DNA of 64,000 bases from Casp-actino8 sp046091365 (GCA_046091365.1 JBJTBM010000006.1:1-64000); one strand, 5' to 3'; shown: positions 14,701 through 23,281, numbered from the stretch's first letter. Program-made: numbers and translations. Notes: generated by a model from the sequence alone, not told the origin.

Positions 14701-16179
14701 TCAGGACCCGAGTCGTTCGAGGAGGTCCGAAACCGATGTGCTGGTGTCGAGAAGCTCGCCCACGTGGGATCGCGTTCCGCGCAATGGCTCCATCATCGGG
14801 ACGCGACGCAACGGGTCTCGGCCGACGTCGAAGACCATGCTGTCCCAGTTGGCGGCCACCACGTGGTCCGGCCACCGCCGCAGACATTCGCCCCGGAAAT
14901 AGGCGCGGGTGGTCTCGGGTGGGTGATCCACCGCGCGCCGAACGTCGTCCGGAGTGGCGAATCGACGCAGTCCGACCTTGTCGGCCAGGCACTTACCCGG
15001 TCGCATGTCGTGGTACTGCAGGTCGATGGCGCGCAGTCGACTGTCGTGCGCGGGAATCGAGTGACGCGCCGAGTACGCGTCGAGGAGGCGTTCCTTGGCC
15101 ACCCAGTCGACGAGGTCGGCGACGCGGGAGCGATCGACCGCCAGCCCGTCGAGCACCTCGGACCACAATCCCAACACGATGCGACCCGTCTCCTCGCCGA
15201 CGCACTCGTAACCGTGCCGCTCGACGTAAAGGTTCGCCCGTTCCAGTAACGACCATTGGATGTCGAGTGCGGTCAGTCGTCGGCCGTCCTGCATCAGCAC
15301 GGTGCGGGTGAGGGACGGGTCGTGACTGATCTGGCGGATCGCCGGCACGGGGTGCGCGAGAGCGAGGTCGTTGTCGAGGAAACCGTCCTCGATCATTCCG
15401 AGCACGAGACTCGTCGTACCCAACTTCAACAACGTCGCGCCCTCGGACATGTTCGCGTCACCGACGATCACGTGCAGGCGGCGGTACTTTTGGGGGTCGC
15501 AATGCGGTTCGTCGCGGGTGTTGACGATCGGTCGCTTCAAGGTCGTCTCCAGCCCGACCTCCTCCTCGAAGAAGTCGGCCCGCTGGCTGATCTGGAAGTC
15601 GACGTCGTGCGACGCGTGACCGGGGGCCTCGCTGCCCACCTTTCCCGCCCCGCAGAACACCTGACGGGTCACGAAATGCGGGATGATCTGTGCGACGAGT
15701 CGCCCGAATGGAGTCTCGCGGTCGACCAGGAAGTTCTCGTGACACCCGTAACTGTTGCCCTTGCCGTCGCTGTTGTTCTTGTGGATCAACAACTCCGCTC
15801 CGACGGGAAGCAGCGGTGCCGCCAGGGCCATCGAGCGTCGCACGATCTCCTCGGCGGCCCGATCGAACACCAACGCCTGCGCGGCGTCCGAGCACTCCGG
15901 GGTCGAAATCTCCGGGTGGGCGTGATCGACGTAGTACCGCGCACCGTTGGTGAGTACCGCGTTCACGAGATGCGACTCGACCTCGGGCGCCAACGCGTCC
16001 TCGTAGGAGAAGCCACGAGCGTCGACACCGGGACTCTCGTCCTCGAAGTCCCAATCGACCCGACGGTCGTTCACGTACGCGTTGATCAAGACGGACGAGG
16101 CCGCGACCGGGTTCGATTCGCCACCGCGCACGAGGATTCCGTACTCAGTCTCGACACCGCACACCTTGCGAATCGCCAT
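14701..16179 (-). CDS. dop: Depupylase (Pup deamidase family) Dop
   Basis: 492 residues, PafA-like fold. The start MAIRKVCGVETEYG, the Dop-specific insertion after it, and YVDHAHPEISTPE with the catalytic aspartate (Asp85) identify it; NSYGCHENFL is also present. In species whose Pup ends in Gln, Dop first deamidates Pup; here Pup already ends in Glu, so its remaining role is removing Pup from conjugates and recycling it. It follows mpa by nine bases and precedes pup by 49, within one proteasome operon. Confidence 0.95.
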   Translation of the reverse strand: MAIRKVCGVETEYGILVRGGESNPVAASSVLINAYVNDRRVDWDFEDESPGVDARGFSYEDALAPEVESHLVNAVLTNGARYYVDHAHPEISTPECSDAAQALVFDRAAEEIVRRSMALAAPLLPVGAELLIHKNNSDGKGNSYGCHENFLVDRETPFGRLVAQIIPHFVTRQVFCGAGKVGSEAPGHASHDVDFQISQRADFFEEEVGLETTLKRPIVNTRDEPHCDPQKYRRLHVIVGDANMSEGATLLKLGTTSLVLGMIEDGFLDNDLALAHPVPAIRQISHDPSLTRTVLMQDGRRLTALDIQWSLLERANLYVERHGYECVGEETGRIVLGLWSEVLDGLAVDRSRVADLVDWVAKERLLDAYSARHSIPAHDSRLRAIDLQYHDMRPGKCLADKVGLRRFATPDDVRRAVDHPPETTRAYFRGECLRRWPDHVVAANWDSMVFDVGRDPLRRVPMMEPLRGTRSHVGELLDTSTSVSDLLERLGS

Positions 16180-16188
16180 GATGAACCG

Positions 16189-17943
16189 TCAGAGATACTG
16201 ACCGGTGGCGTTGCGTTCGATCGCCCGGCCCCCGGCCACGCCATCGGAGGCGCGACCCTCGTTGACGAGCGTGCGGATGAACACGATGCGCTCGCCCTTC
16301 TTGCCCGAGATCTTCGCCCAGTCGTCGGGGTTCGTGGTGTTCGGGAGGTCCTCGTGCTCACGGAACTCCTGCCGGATGGAATCGATCAGGTCCTGGGTTC
16401 GCACCCCGCGCGTGCCGCCGGCGATGACCCGCTTGATCGCCAGTTTCTTGGCCCGCCGAACGATGTTCTCGATCATTGCGCCCGACGCGAAATCGCGGTA
16501 GTACAGCACCTCTTTGTCGCCGTTGGCATAGGTGACCTCGAGGAAGCGGTTCGTCTCGTCGGTGCGGTACATGGTTTCCGCGGTGGTGTCGATCATGGCG
16601 GACACCGCCGCCTCGGCCGAACCGGCCGACTCGGTCTCGGCGTCGTCGAGCGGCAGGTCGACGGTCAGATACCGAGCGAAGATCTGCCGGGCCGCGCGCT
16701 CGTTCGGTCGCTCGATCTTGTTCGTCACGTCGAGTCGTCCCGGGCGCAGGATCGCGGGGTCGATGAGGTCCTCGCGGTTGGTGGCACCGATCACGATCAC
16801 GTTGCGCAGTCCCTCGACGCCGTCGATCTCGGCCAACAACTGCGGCACGATCGTGGACTCCATGTCGGACGAGATCCCGGTTCCGCGCGTACGGAACATC
16901 GAGTCCATCTCGTCGAAGAACACGATCACCGGCCAGCCTTCCTCGCTCTTCTCGCGCGCGCGTTGGAACACGAGGCGGATCTGTCGCTCGGTCTCCCCCA
17001 CGTACTTGTTGAGCAGTTCCGGGCCCTTGATGTTGATGAAGTAACTGCGCCCCTTCTCGTCGCCGGTCCGGGTGGCGACTTTGCGGGCCAGGCTGTTGGC
17101 CACCGCCTTGGCGATCAACGTCTTGCCGCACCCCGGCGGCCCGTAGAGCAGAATGCCCTTGGGAGCCGGCAGCGCATGCTCGGCGAAGAGGTCGTGGTGC
17201 AGGAACGGCAGCTCGACCGCGTCGGCGATCTGCTCGATCTGGTCGTCGAGACCACCGATGTCCTGGTAACTGATGTCCGGAACCTCCTCGAGCAGGAGGT
17301 CCTCCACCTCCGGTCGGGGCAACTTCTCGAGCAGCAGGTGCGACCGGGTGTCGAGTCGAACTGTGTCTCCGGAGCGCAGGTGGACCCCGCGCAACGAATC
17401 GGCCAACTCGCACACGATCTCCTCGTCGGTACGTCCCACGACGATCGCCCGCACTCCGTCGTCCAGGATCTCGCGGATCGTGACCACGTCTCCCGCGCCC
17501 TCGGCCGACCTCGCGGTGACGACGTTGAAACTCTCGTTGAGCACCACCTCGGCGCCCCGCGCGAGTGTGTCGATGTCGATGTCGGGGTGCAGGTTCACCC
17601 GCATCTTTCGACCGCTCGTGAGCACGTCGACCGTGCCGTCGTCGTTCTTGCCCACCACGACGCCGTAGGCCGACGGAGGCTGCGACAACTTATCGACCTC
17701 GTCACGCAGGGAGGCGATGTTCTCACGGGCTCCACGCAGGGCATGACTCAACTTCTCGTTCTTCTCGACCTCTTGGGCCAACAGACCCTTGGTCTCGAGC
17801 AGACGCTCCTCGAGTTGCCGCATGCGCTTGGGGGCATCGCTCAGCCGACGACGCAGAGTGGCCACCTCGGCCTCGAGGACCGAGAGGGCGCCGCGAAGCT
17901 CCTCGATCTCGGACGACTCGCCGCGGGACTGCTCGGAACTCAT
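16189..17943 (-). CDS. mpa: Proteasome-activating AAA ATPase Mpa/ARC
   Basis: 584 residues. An N-terminal coiled coil (about 10-85) that binds Pup is followed by OB folds and a AAA domain with Walker A GPPGCGKT (268-275) and Walker B VIVFFDEMD (339-347). The last residues are GQYL, the penultimate Tyr being the element that docks into PrcA. It unfolds pupylated proteins and feeds them to the 20S core. The ATG at 17943 is secure: AAGGAGGT lies four bases upstream. It is the first gene of the proteasome operon and diverges from the ferredoxin gene. Confidence 0.96.
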   Translation of the reverse strand: MSSEQSRGESSEIEELRGALSVLEAEVATLRRRLSDAPKRMRQLEERLLETKGLLAQEVEKNEKLSHALRGARENIASLRDEVDKLSQPPSAYGVVVGKNDDGTVDVLTSGRKMRVNLHPDIDIDTLARGAEVVLNESFNVVTARSAEGAGDVVTIREILDDGVRAIVVGRTDEEIVCELADSLRGVHLRSGDTVRLDTRSHLLLEKLPRPEVEDLLLEEVPDISYQDIGGLDDQIEQIADAVELPFLHHDLFAEHALPAPKGILLYGPPGCGKTLIAKAVANSLARKVATRTGDEKGRSYFINIKGPELLNKYVGETERQIRLVFQRAREKSEEGWPVIVFFDEMDSMFRTRGTGISSDMESTIVPQLLAEIDGVEGLRNVIVIGATNREDLIDPAILRPGRLDVTNKIERPNERAARQIFARYLTVDLPLDDAETESAGSAEAAVSAMIDTTAETMYRTDETNRFLEVTYANGDKEVLYYRDFASGAMIENIVRRAKKLAIKRVIAGGTRGVRTQDLIDSIRQEFREHEDLPNTTNPDDWAKISGKKGERIVFIRTLVNEGRASDGVAGGRAIERNATGQYL

Positions 17944-17960
17944 CGGAACCTCCTTAGGAG

Positions 17961-17966
17961 AAACTA
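17961..17966 (-). promoter_or_regulatory. -10 box TAGTTT for the proteasome operon
   Basis: TAGTTT lies just upstream of the AAGGAGGT ribosome-binding site of mpa, so the leader would be only about ten bases and consist mostly of the Shine-Dalgarno sequence. The rest of the 211-base gap to the ferredoxin gene holds no other gene; TAAAGT at 18051-18056 may be the divergent -10 box. Confidence 0.4.
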
Positions 17967-18154
17967 CACCGGCCCCCTTTCCGGCGGCGGGGCGAGGTTC
18001 CTCGAACCGAAGACTCCGGTCACAGTGCCTCCCCGACGGCCCCGACGCTGTAAAGTGACGTCGCGCCGTGCACGAACGGCGTCGGGCACCGCGGTCACGA
18101 CCTCTCGTCGCGACGAAGTCCCCGCCCCACATCACGAGGAGCAAGCGAGCACAC

Positions 18155-18400
18155 ATGAAGGTCTGGATCGATCAGGATCTCTGCACCGGCGACGGTCTCT
18201 GCGAGGAGATCGCCCCCGACGTCTTCACTCTGCTGGACGACGGCTTGGCCTACGTGAAGGAGGGCAGCAAGGTGTTCGCCACCGCCAAGGGCAACGCCCA
18301 GGGCGCCGAGGGCCTGGCCAACATCCCCGACGGCCAACTCGACGGCGTCATCGAATCCGCCGAGGAGTGCCCCGGCGAGTGCATCTTCATCGAACCCTGA
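18155..18400 (+). CDS. Small ferredoxin, probably [3Fe-4S]
   Basis: 81 residues. Cysteines at 10, 16, 72 and 76 are arranged C-x5-C ... C-P-x2-C; the usual middle cysteine of a [4Fe-4S] site is replaced by Asp13, as in [3Fe-4S] ferredoxins that serve cytochromes P450 or other oxygenases. It is an acidic soluble electron carrier. A ferredoxin at this position beside mpa is common in actinobacteria in my memory, but a functional tie to the proteasome is not established. ATG at 18155; an AGGAG lies rather far upstream. Its stop lies two bases from that of the convergent trmI. Confidence 0.88.
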   Translation: MKVWIDQDLCTGDGLCEEIAPDVFTLLDDGLAYVKEGSKVFATAKGNAQGAEGLANIPDGQLDGVIESAEECPGECIFIEP

Positions 18401-18402
18401 TC

Positions 18403-19173
18403 TCACGCCCCGAGCAGTCGACCCACGGTGAGGAAACCGGTGTGGGCGACCATGCGGTGATCGGGCCGGACCGCCTGACCCTCGATGTACCAGCCGCGAT
18501 GCAGTACCTCGATCGTGCGCGTCCCCGTCCATGACGGATTCGCCATGGCCTCGCGCGTCTGGGCGGCTTGGGTGATGGACGGGGTGTAGGCCACCAGGAT
18601 TCCCCCCGGCCGCATCACCCGCTGAGCGTGGGGTACCACCTGCCACGGCTCGGGGAGGTCGAGCACGACACGGTCGATGTCGGGGGTGTCGATTCCCGCG
18701 TAGCAGTCCCGCACGTGAACGTCGTAGCGCTCGAGGGCGGCCTCGCCGAGGAACGAACGGACGTTGGTCACGGCGCGGTTGGCGAAGTCGTCGCGGATCT
18801 CGTAACCGGTGATGTGCGCGCCGTATCGCAACATGGTCATCGAGAGAGCACCGGATCCGACGCCGCTCTCGAGCACCCGGACACCGGGTCCGATGTCGGC
18901 GAGCATGCAGATCGGCGCGAGGTCCTTGGGATAAATCACCTGGGCGCCCCGGGGCATCTCCACCACGAAGTCCTCGAGGGTCGGGCGCAACGCGATGTAG
19001 CGGGCGCCTTTCGTCGACTGCACGCGGGTTCCCTCGTCCCGACCGGCGATCTCGGCGTGCGCCACGAATCCGGCGTGACTGTGGAACTCGGCCCCCTCGG
19101 CCAGGGTGATCAGGTAACGACGCTGCTTGCCGTCGATCAACAACACCTTGTCGCCGTACGCGAACTCGCTCAC
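18403..19173 (-). CDS. trmI: tRNA (adenine-N1-)-methyltransferase TrmI
   Basis: 256 residues of the TrmI/Gcd14 family, homologous to mycobacterial Rv2118c. The N-terminal small beta domain is followed by a Rossmann fold with SAM motif LESGVGSGALSM and the DLPEPW motif that forms the catalytic region. It methylates N1 of adenosine 58 in the T-loop of tRNA. The GTG at 19173 overlaps the ttuA stop by four bases, so the gene is translated with a putative tRNA thiolase. It is the last gene of the operon starting at 21139. Confidence 0.93.
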   Translation of the reverse strand: MSEFAYGDKVLLIDGKQRRYLITLAEGAEFHSHAGFVAHAEIAGRDEGTRVQSTKGARYIALRPTLEDFVVEMPRGAQVIYPKDLAPICMLADIGPGVRVLESGVGSGALSMTMLRYGAHITGYEIRDDFANRAVTNVRSFLGEAALERYDVHVRDCYAGIDTPDIDRVVLDLPEPWQVVPHAQRVMRPGGILVAYTPSITQAAQTREAMANPSWTGTRTIEVLHRGWYIEGQAVRPDHRMVAHTGFLTVGRLLGA

Positions 19174-20165
19174 CCGGGCACCACCTTGTTCGATCGACGC
19201 TTGGGACGTCGCAACATTTCCACGGACACGGGTTCGTGCGCCGCCGATTTGTCGACCAGTCGGCAGAAAGCGCAGATCACCGGATCATCCCCGCTCTCGC
19301 CGTCCGCTCCGGTGGCGGCGCCGCAACGTGCGCACGGACGCACCCGGTCGTCGGAGCCGTGCGGGGCCAGCACCTCGGTCATGCGGTCGAGGAAGCCCAG
19401 ATAGAAGGAAGCCTTCGTGCCTGGCGAGCGCTCCTCGATGGCGTTGAGCGTCTCCTTGTACCCGAGGTGACGATTGCCCTCGGCCATCGGGCACTCCTCC
19501 ACGATGTACTCGATGCCGCGCACGATGCACCAGGCCGCCATCTCGCGCTCGCTCAACCTGATCAACGGCTTGGCCTTGCGCGGGAACCCGTGACGTGCCG
19601 GAAGCACCGGCAATTGGCGCGCGAGGTACTCGACGTCCCACCGCAAGGTGTTACCGAACAGGACCGCGGCCTCGTCGTCGAGATTGTGGCCGGTGACCAC
19701 CACGTCGTAGCCGCCTTCCGTCGCCGCACGATCGAAAAGATGTCGTTTGCTCATCCCGCACGCCGAGCACGGGACCCGTCCGGTCGCGCGCGCCGCGGTC
19801 GGTATGTCGTACCCGAAGTCGTCGCGCAGCGACACGACGCGCAGGTTGAGCCCACGTTCGCGGGCGAATCGCTCGGCGTGTCGACGCGAGAGATCGCTGT
19901 AGTCCCCGATACCGAGGGCGATGTACAAACCGTCGGCCGCGTAGCCGAGGTCGACCAGCAGATCCCAGACCGCGAGCGAGTCCTTGCCGCCCGACACCGC
20001 CACGAGGATGCGGTCGTCCTTGTCGAACATCCGATGATCGTGGATCGCCTTTTCCACCTGGCGCCGACACAGCTGGACGAAGTGCTCGGCACAGAAGTTC
20101 GCGTTGTGACGCGGCAGGTCGATGATCGCGGGTTCGCGACACACTCGGCACTTCACGTCAGGCAC
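19170..20165 (-). CDS. TtuA/Ncs6-type tRNA 2-thiolation ATPase
   Basis: 331 residues. PP-loop motif VAVSGGKDSLAV (about 56-67), central catalytic cysteines in PCSACG, and two zinc ribbons: CRVC ... CAEH at the N-terminus and CARC ... CAFC near the C-terminus. These are the hallmarks of TtuA, which adenylates a tRNA uridine or thymidine and receives sulfur from a TtuB carrier. The GTG start overlaps the stop of a ThiS/MoaD-like gene by eight bases, giving the carrier-enzyme pair. The co-operonic trmI suggests the target is position 54 of the T-loop, but wobble U34 thiolation cannot be excluded. Confidence 0.85.
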   Translation of the reverse strand: MPDVKCRVCREPAIIDLPRHNANFCAEHFVQLCRRQVEKAIHDHRMFDKDDRILVAVSGGKDSLAVWDLLVDLGYAADGLYIALGIGDYSDLSRRHAERFARERGLNLRVVSLRDDFGYDIPTAARATGRVPCSACGMSKRHLFDRAATEGGYDVVVTGHNLDDEAAVLFGNTLRWDVEYLARQLPVLPARHGFPRKAKPLIRLSEREMAAWCIVRGIEYIVEECPMAEGNRHLGYKETLNAIEERSPGTKASFYLGFLDRMTEVLAPHGSDDRVRPCARCGAATGADGESGDDPVICAFCRLVDKSAAHEPVSVEMLRRPKRRSNKVVPG

Positions 20166-20355
20166 CCCCGGAGATGACGGGTCGGACCTCGACGATGTCC
20201 TCGGCGTCCAATTCGGCGTCGCCGGGCACCAATGTCCCGTTGCGCACCACGAGGTGCCCCTCGCGGGTCAGACCGAGTTCGGCCAGCAGGGCGTGGACCC
20301 GACGACGCCCGACCACCTCGATCTCGCGCGTGGGATTGCGCAGGATGACCTTCAT
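20158..20355 (-). CDS. MoaD/ThiS-like sulfur carrier (TtuB-like), tail ends Gly-Gly-Ala
   Basis: 65 residues with a beta-grasp pattern: MKVILRNPTREIEV, then a helix (RRVHALLAELGL), LVVRNGTLVPGD and DIVEVRPVISGGA. Such proteins carry sulfur as a C-terminal glycine thiocarboxylate. Here an Ala follows the Gly-Gly, so either a protease must trim it or the carrier works differently. It overlaps both neighbours: ATGA with the small basic gene upstream and eight bases with ttuA downstream, so the three are co-translated. Confidence 0.8.
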   Translation of the reverse strand: MKVILRNPTREIEVVGRRRVHALLAELGLTREGHLVVRNGTLVPGDAELDAEDIVEVRPVISGGA

Positions 20356-20567
20356 CGACGTCGACCGCGCGCCGGAGGGATGGCTCTGATCGTCACCGAC
20401 TCGCCCGGTTTCAACTTCTCGGCGGCGAGGTTCTGCGGTCGTCGCGCCAAGAACCGACGAACGAGACGGGCGCCCCACACCACGACGCCGACGGCGAACC
20501 AACCCCGACGACCTCGACCAAAGCCGTCCTTGAGGCCGCGGGCGCGGAGATACGACAGAAGGGCCAC
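20352..20567 (-). CDS. Small basic membrane-associated protein, unknown
   Basis: 71 residues, very rich in Arg, with a short hydrophobic stretch (GWFAVGVVVWGARLV) flanked by basic residues. I do not recognise it. It is likely real because its stop overlaps the ttuB start (ATGA) and its GTG start lies three bases after the upstream gene's stop, giving unbroken coupling through the operon. It could be a peripheral membrane protein or an RNA-binding peptide. Confidence 0.6.
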   Translation of the reverse strand: MALLSYLRARGLKDGFGRGRRGWFAVGVVVWGARLVRRFLARRPQNLAAEKLKPGESVTIRAIPPARGRRR

Positions 20568-20570
20568 GGG

Positions 20571-20783
20571 TCAGAAACGACGGACTTCGACGATCGTCGA
20601 CCGACGACGGCCACTGCGGCGGCCGAGGAGGAAGAACACGATGACGAGCGCGATCCCGACGCCACCGGCCACGACCATGAGCGACGAACGCCGGTCGTCG
20701 ACTTTGCCCTGCACGTCACCTTGTAGGGCACGCAGCTTGTTCTCGATGTCCTGACGCGACACGCGTTCGGTGCGGGTGGTCAT
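20571..20783 (-). CDS. Small single-pass membrane protein, unknown
   Basis: 70 residues: a helical N-terminal half (RQDIENKLRALQGDVQGKVDDRR), one membrane segment (LMVVAGGVGIALVIVFFLLG) and a basic tail. The ATG at 20783 sits in an ATGA overlap with the holin-like gene. The pairing with a holin-superfamily membrane protein recalls actinobacterial cell-envelope operons, but I cannot name it. Confidence 0.7.
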   Translation of the reverse strand: MTTRTERVSRQDIENKLRALQGDVQGKVDDRRSSLMVVAGGVGIALVIVFFLLGRRSGRRRSTIVEVRRF

Positions 20784-21139
20784 CGGGCGTTCCCCTTTCG
20801 TCCGGGCTCTTTTCCGAGCGTCGCCTTCTTCACGCGCGACAACGCGATGCCCGACAGCACAGCGCAGGCCGCCAGCACGATCACATACGGCACCCAACTG
20901 AAGCCGCCGTCGAAGGCGTCCAGTTCGGTCTGCAGGAGTCGTAACACCCCGAGCAACATGAGCACGAGGCCCAGACCGAGGAACGTGGCCCCGAGCGTGC
21001 CCAGTGCCAGCCAACGGCCGGCGCCCTTCAGGGGGCCGAGGGTCTCTTGTCGGGCGTAGTCTTTGACGAGATCGACGACCTCACCGACACTGGCTGATTC
21101 GCGACGAGGGCGCGGGGAACTCGGATCGACGGACGACAC
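20780..21139 (-). CDS. Phage-holin-superfamily membrane protein (Phage_holin_3_6 type)
   Basis: 119 residues with two hydrophobic helices (LALGTLGATFLGLGLVLMLLG and VPYVIVLAACAVLSGIALS) separated by a short loop, preceded by an amphipathic stretch VGEVVDLVKDYARQET. This is the pattern of actinobacterial putative superfamily III holin proteins (PF07332-like), which are chromosomal membrane proteins and not phage lysis proteins. GTG start; first gene of the operon ending with trmI. The function is unknown. Confidence 0.72.
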   Translation of the reverse strand: MSSVDPSSPRPRRESASVGEVVDLVKDYARQETLGPLKGAGRWLALGTLGATFLGLGLVLMLLGVLRLLQTELDAFDGGFSWVPYVIVLAACAVLSGIALSRVKKATLGKEPGRKGNAR

Positions 21140-21164
21140 CCCTATTTTCTAGCACCGGAACGGC

Positions 21165-21185
21165 AAAACCCCACCTCAGAGGGGT
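21165..21185 (-). terminator. Rho-independent-like terminator after the LON-domain gene
   Basis: On the minus strand ACCCC ... GGGGT forms a five-pair stem with an eight-base loop followed by TTTT, directly after the LON-domain stop codon. The stem is short but well placed at the end of the operon and before the next promoter. Confidence 0.45.
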
Positions 21186-21188
21186 CGG

Positions 21189-21821
21189 TCAACCGTCGAG
21201 TCGGAAGCGCAATGCATCAGTGACCTCGCTGAGAGCGACGTCGAAGGCGGCCAAGCGCGCCCGTGGTCCGGGCGCCGACAACATGCGGAAGCGATCGACC
21301 GAACCGAGCGGAGCGATCGTGCCGAGGGCGTGCGTGGCCATGGACCCATCGAGTCCGTCCAGATCGGGTACGTCCGATCGCGGACCTCCGAGCCGTTCGA
21401 CGAGGTCGAGGGTGGTCCGCACGGCGTCGAGTCGCTCGGCGATGTCAGCCGCTGCGACGAGTCCGTCATCCTCGTCCGGCCACGACTCCACCCGGGCCCG
21501 CGGGTGCGGATCGTCCTCCAGCCACGAAAGCACCCGCAGACGCTCTCCGCCCACGGCCATCACCGCGAGACGTCCGTCGTCGCGCACCGTCACGTCGACG
21601 ATTCTCGCGTCGGTGGCCACTCGCGCTCGCACGTCACCGCCACCCACCTCGTGACCGCGCTCGATCATCACCACACCGAAGGTCGGCTCCGGGGACTCGA
21701 GGCAACGACGCATCATCGTCACGTAACGCGGCTCGAACACCTGCAACGGCAGCAGGGCACCGGGGAGCAGCGGTTGTCCGAGCGGGAACATCGGGTGATC
21801 GACGAATGATTGCCCGCCCAC
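21189..21821 (-). CDS. LON substrate-binding domain protein
   Basis: 210 residues matching the N-terminal LON (PUA-like) domain on its own: MFPLGQPLLPGALLPLQVFEPRY is the signature, followed by MMRRCLESPEPTFGVVMI. It has no ATPase or protease part. Such single-domain proteins are widespread and probably bind unfolded peptides or nucleic acids; the role is unknown. The GTG at 21821, two bases after the dacB stop, is preferred; an ATG at 21791 is the alternative. Probably co-transcribed with dacB. Confidence 0.83.
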   Translation of the reverse strand: MGGQSFVDHPMFPLGQPLLPGALLPLQVFEPRYVTMMRRCLESPEPTFGVVMIERGHEVGGGDVRARVATDARIVDVTVRDDGRLAVMAVGGERLRVLSWLEDDPHPRARVESWPDEDDGLVAAADIAERLDAVRTTLDLVERLGGPRSDVPDLDGLDGSMATHALGTIAPLGSVDRFRMLSAPGPRARLAAFDVALSEVTDALRFRLDG

Positions 21822-21823
21822 GA

Positions 21824-23281
21824 CTATCCCGACAACGCGTTCGGCGCGGTCGGCGCGGGGAGAAGTTCGTCGACCGTGGGACCCGACGGGTAATCGGCCA
21901 AGGCCGCCCCGAGCAGGCCTTCCCAGATCGGCCGGAACGCGGCGTCGTCGTCGATGCCGGGGGCGGCGAGCAAGAGCACGAAGCGGATCACCGATCCCCC
22001 GTCGACGGGCACGAAGCCCACCAGGCCCTTCACGTCCGACAGCGATCCGGTCTTGCCGGACAAACGGTTCTCGAGGGCGGTCCCGCCAAAGTACGACGCC
22101 AGCGTGCCGGTCTGTCCGGCCACCGCCATCGCCGACACCAGCGGGTCGCCCGGCGCGTATCGGTTCAGCAGCGACAAGTAAGTCGCGCAGGTGACCTTGT
22201 TCTCGCTCGACAATCCGGAACCGTCGACCATGACGAAACCGTTGGTGTCGACCCCCCACGTCGCCAGCGTCTCGACGACTGTGGTGATCCCGGCGGCACG
22301 GGTGCCACTCTGGCGCGAGGCGAACCCGATCTCCTTCAACAACATCTCGGCGGTGTTGTTGTCGCTGTTGCGCAGCATCTCTCCGACGATCTGGATCAAC
22401 GGCGCCGACGACACCGATGCCACCACCGGCAATCCGCCCGGTGTGGCGCCCGCCGTCGCCGACCCGACGATGGTGACGCCACGCTCCTGGAGCAGACGCA
22501 ACAGTTCCTGGGCCGCCCCCGCAGCGGGATCGGTCGTCTTGGTGCGCGTCGAATACATGGCGGCGTCATTGGCCACGAGACCGGCGATCGGTCCGCCTTC
22601 TGAGGCACGGAACGTGATCGGCCACGTCGGGGCGTACAGCTCGTTGTCGTAACGGGAGGCGTCGCCGACGAGGTTCCCTCCGATCTGGCGCACTCCGGCG
22701 CCGACGACGGCCTGAGCGAGAGCGTCGAGCGACGTGGCCGGTTGTTGCGGGAATTTGTTCAAGGCGACGTCGTCGGGATACCACGCCGCCGCGAGAAGCG
22801 GGTCACCGCCCCCGACGAGATAGAGCGACCCGACCGCACCGTTCACCAACTCGGCCTTGACTTCGGTCGTGAACACGTGATCGGGTCCGAGCACCTGGAG
22901 CGCCACGGCTCCCACGATCAGTTTCAACGTGCTGGCGGGTGTCACCGCCGTGTCGATCCCGTCCGACAACGCCAGGACGCCGTCGACCGAGACCGCGGCA
23001 CACGAACCGGGCGACACCGCTCCGCCGAGCGGACGCAACGCGCTCTCGAACGCCGTCGACGACGTCTCACGGGCCAGCACCGCCGGCGTGCGTCGAAAGG
23101 TGAGCGCCGGCGACTGCGGGCGTTCGGCGGGAAGTTCGGCCACTGCGTCGGGAGCCGGCGGTGCGCTGTTGTCCTGCGACGAGGTGATGCGCCACGCCCC
23201 GAACAACACCACGGCGGGGAACGTCGCGACGAAGAGCAGGAAGGCGACCGGATTACTCGCCTGTCGGCGGGGACGGTTCAC
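21824..23281 (-). CDS. dacB: D-alanyl-D-alanine carboxypeptidase/endopeptidase (PBP4 type)
   Basis: 485 residues of the S13 family. A membrane anchor (PVAFLLFVATFPAVVLFGAW) is followed by a Pro/Ala linker and the catalytic domain with SxxK at Ser117-Lys120 (PASTLK), SDN at 306-308 and KTG at 410-412. It trims or cleaves peptidoglycan peptides outside the membrane. GTG start overlapping the synthetase stop by four bases (GTGA), so the reading frames are coupled although the functions seem unrelated. Confidence 0.93.
   Translation of the reverse strand: MNRPRRQASNPVAFLLFVATFPAVVLFGAWRITSSQDNSAPPAPDAVAELPAERPQSPALTFRRTPAVLARETSSTAFESALRPLGGAVSPGSCAAVSVDGVLALSDGIDTAVTPASTLKLIVGAVALQVLGPDHVFTTEVKAELVNGAVGSLYLVGGGDPLLAAAWYPDDVALNKFPQQPATSLDALAQAVVGAGVRQIGGNLVGDASRYDNELYAPTWPITFRASEGGPIAGLVANDAAMYSTRTKTTDPAAGAAQELLRLLQERGVTIVGSATAGATPGGLPVVASVSSAPLIQIVGEMLRNSDNNTAEMLLKEIGFASRQSGTRAAGITTVVETLATWGVDTNGFVMVDGSGLSSENKVTCATYLSLLNRYAPGDPLVSAMAVAGQTGTLASYFGGTALENRLSGKTGSLSDVKGLVGFVPVDGGSVIRFVLLLAAPGIDDDAAFRPIWEGLLGAALADYPSGPTVDELLPAPTAPNALSG

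Noticed and set aside
15256..18534. Very long plus-strand open frame (1092 codons) opposite dop and mpa
   Set aside because: It is the antisense shadow of two conserved genes; its translation is His/Val/Arg-rich with no recognisable domain and it crosses the mpa promoter region.
20780..21139. Holin-like gene as a sign of a prophage
   Set aside because: No integrase, terminase, capsid or tail genes are near; this holin superfamily is common in normal actinobacterial chromosomes.
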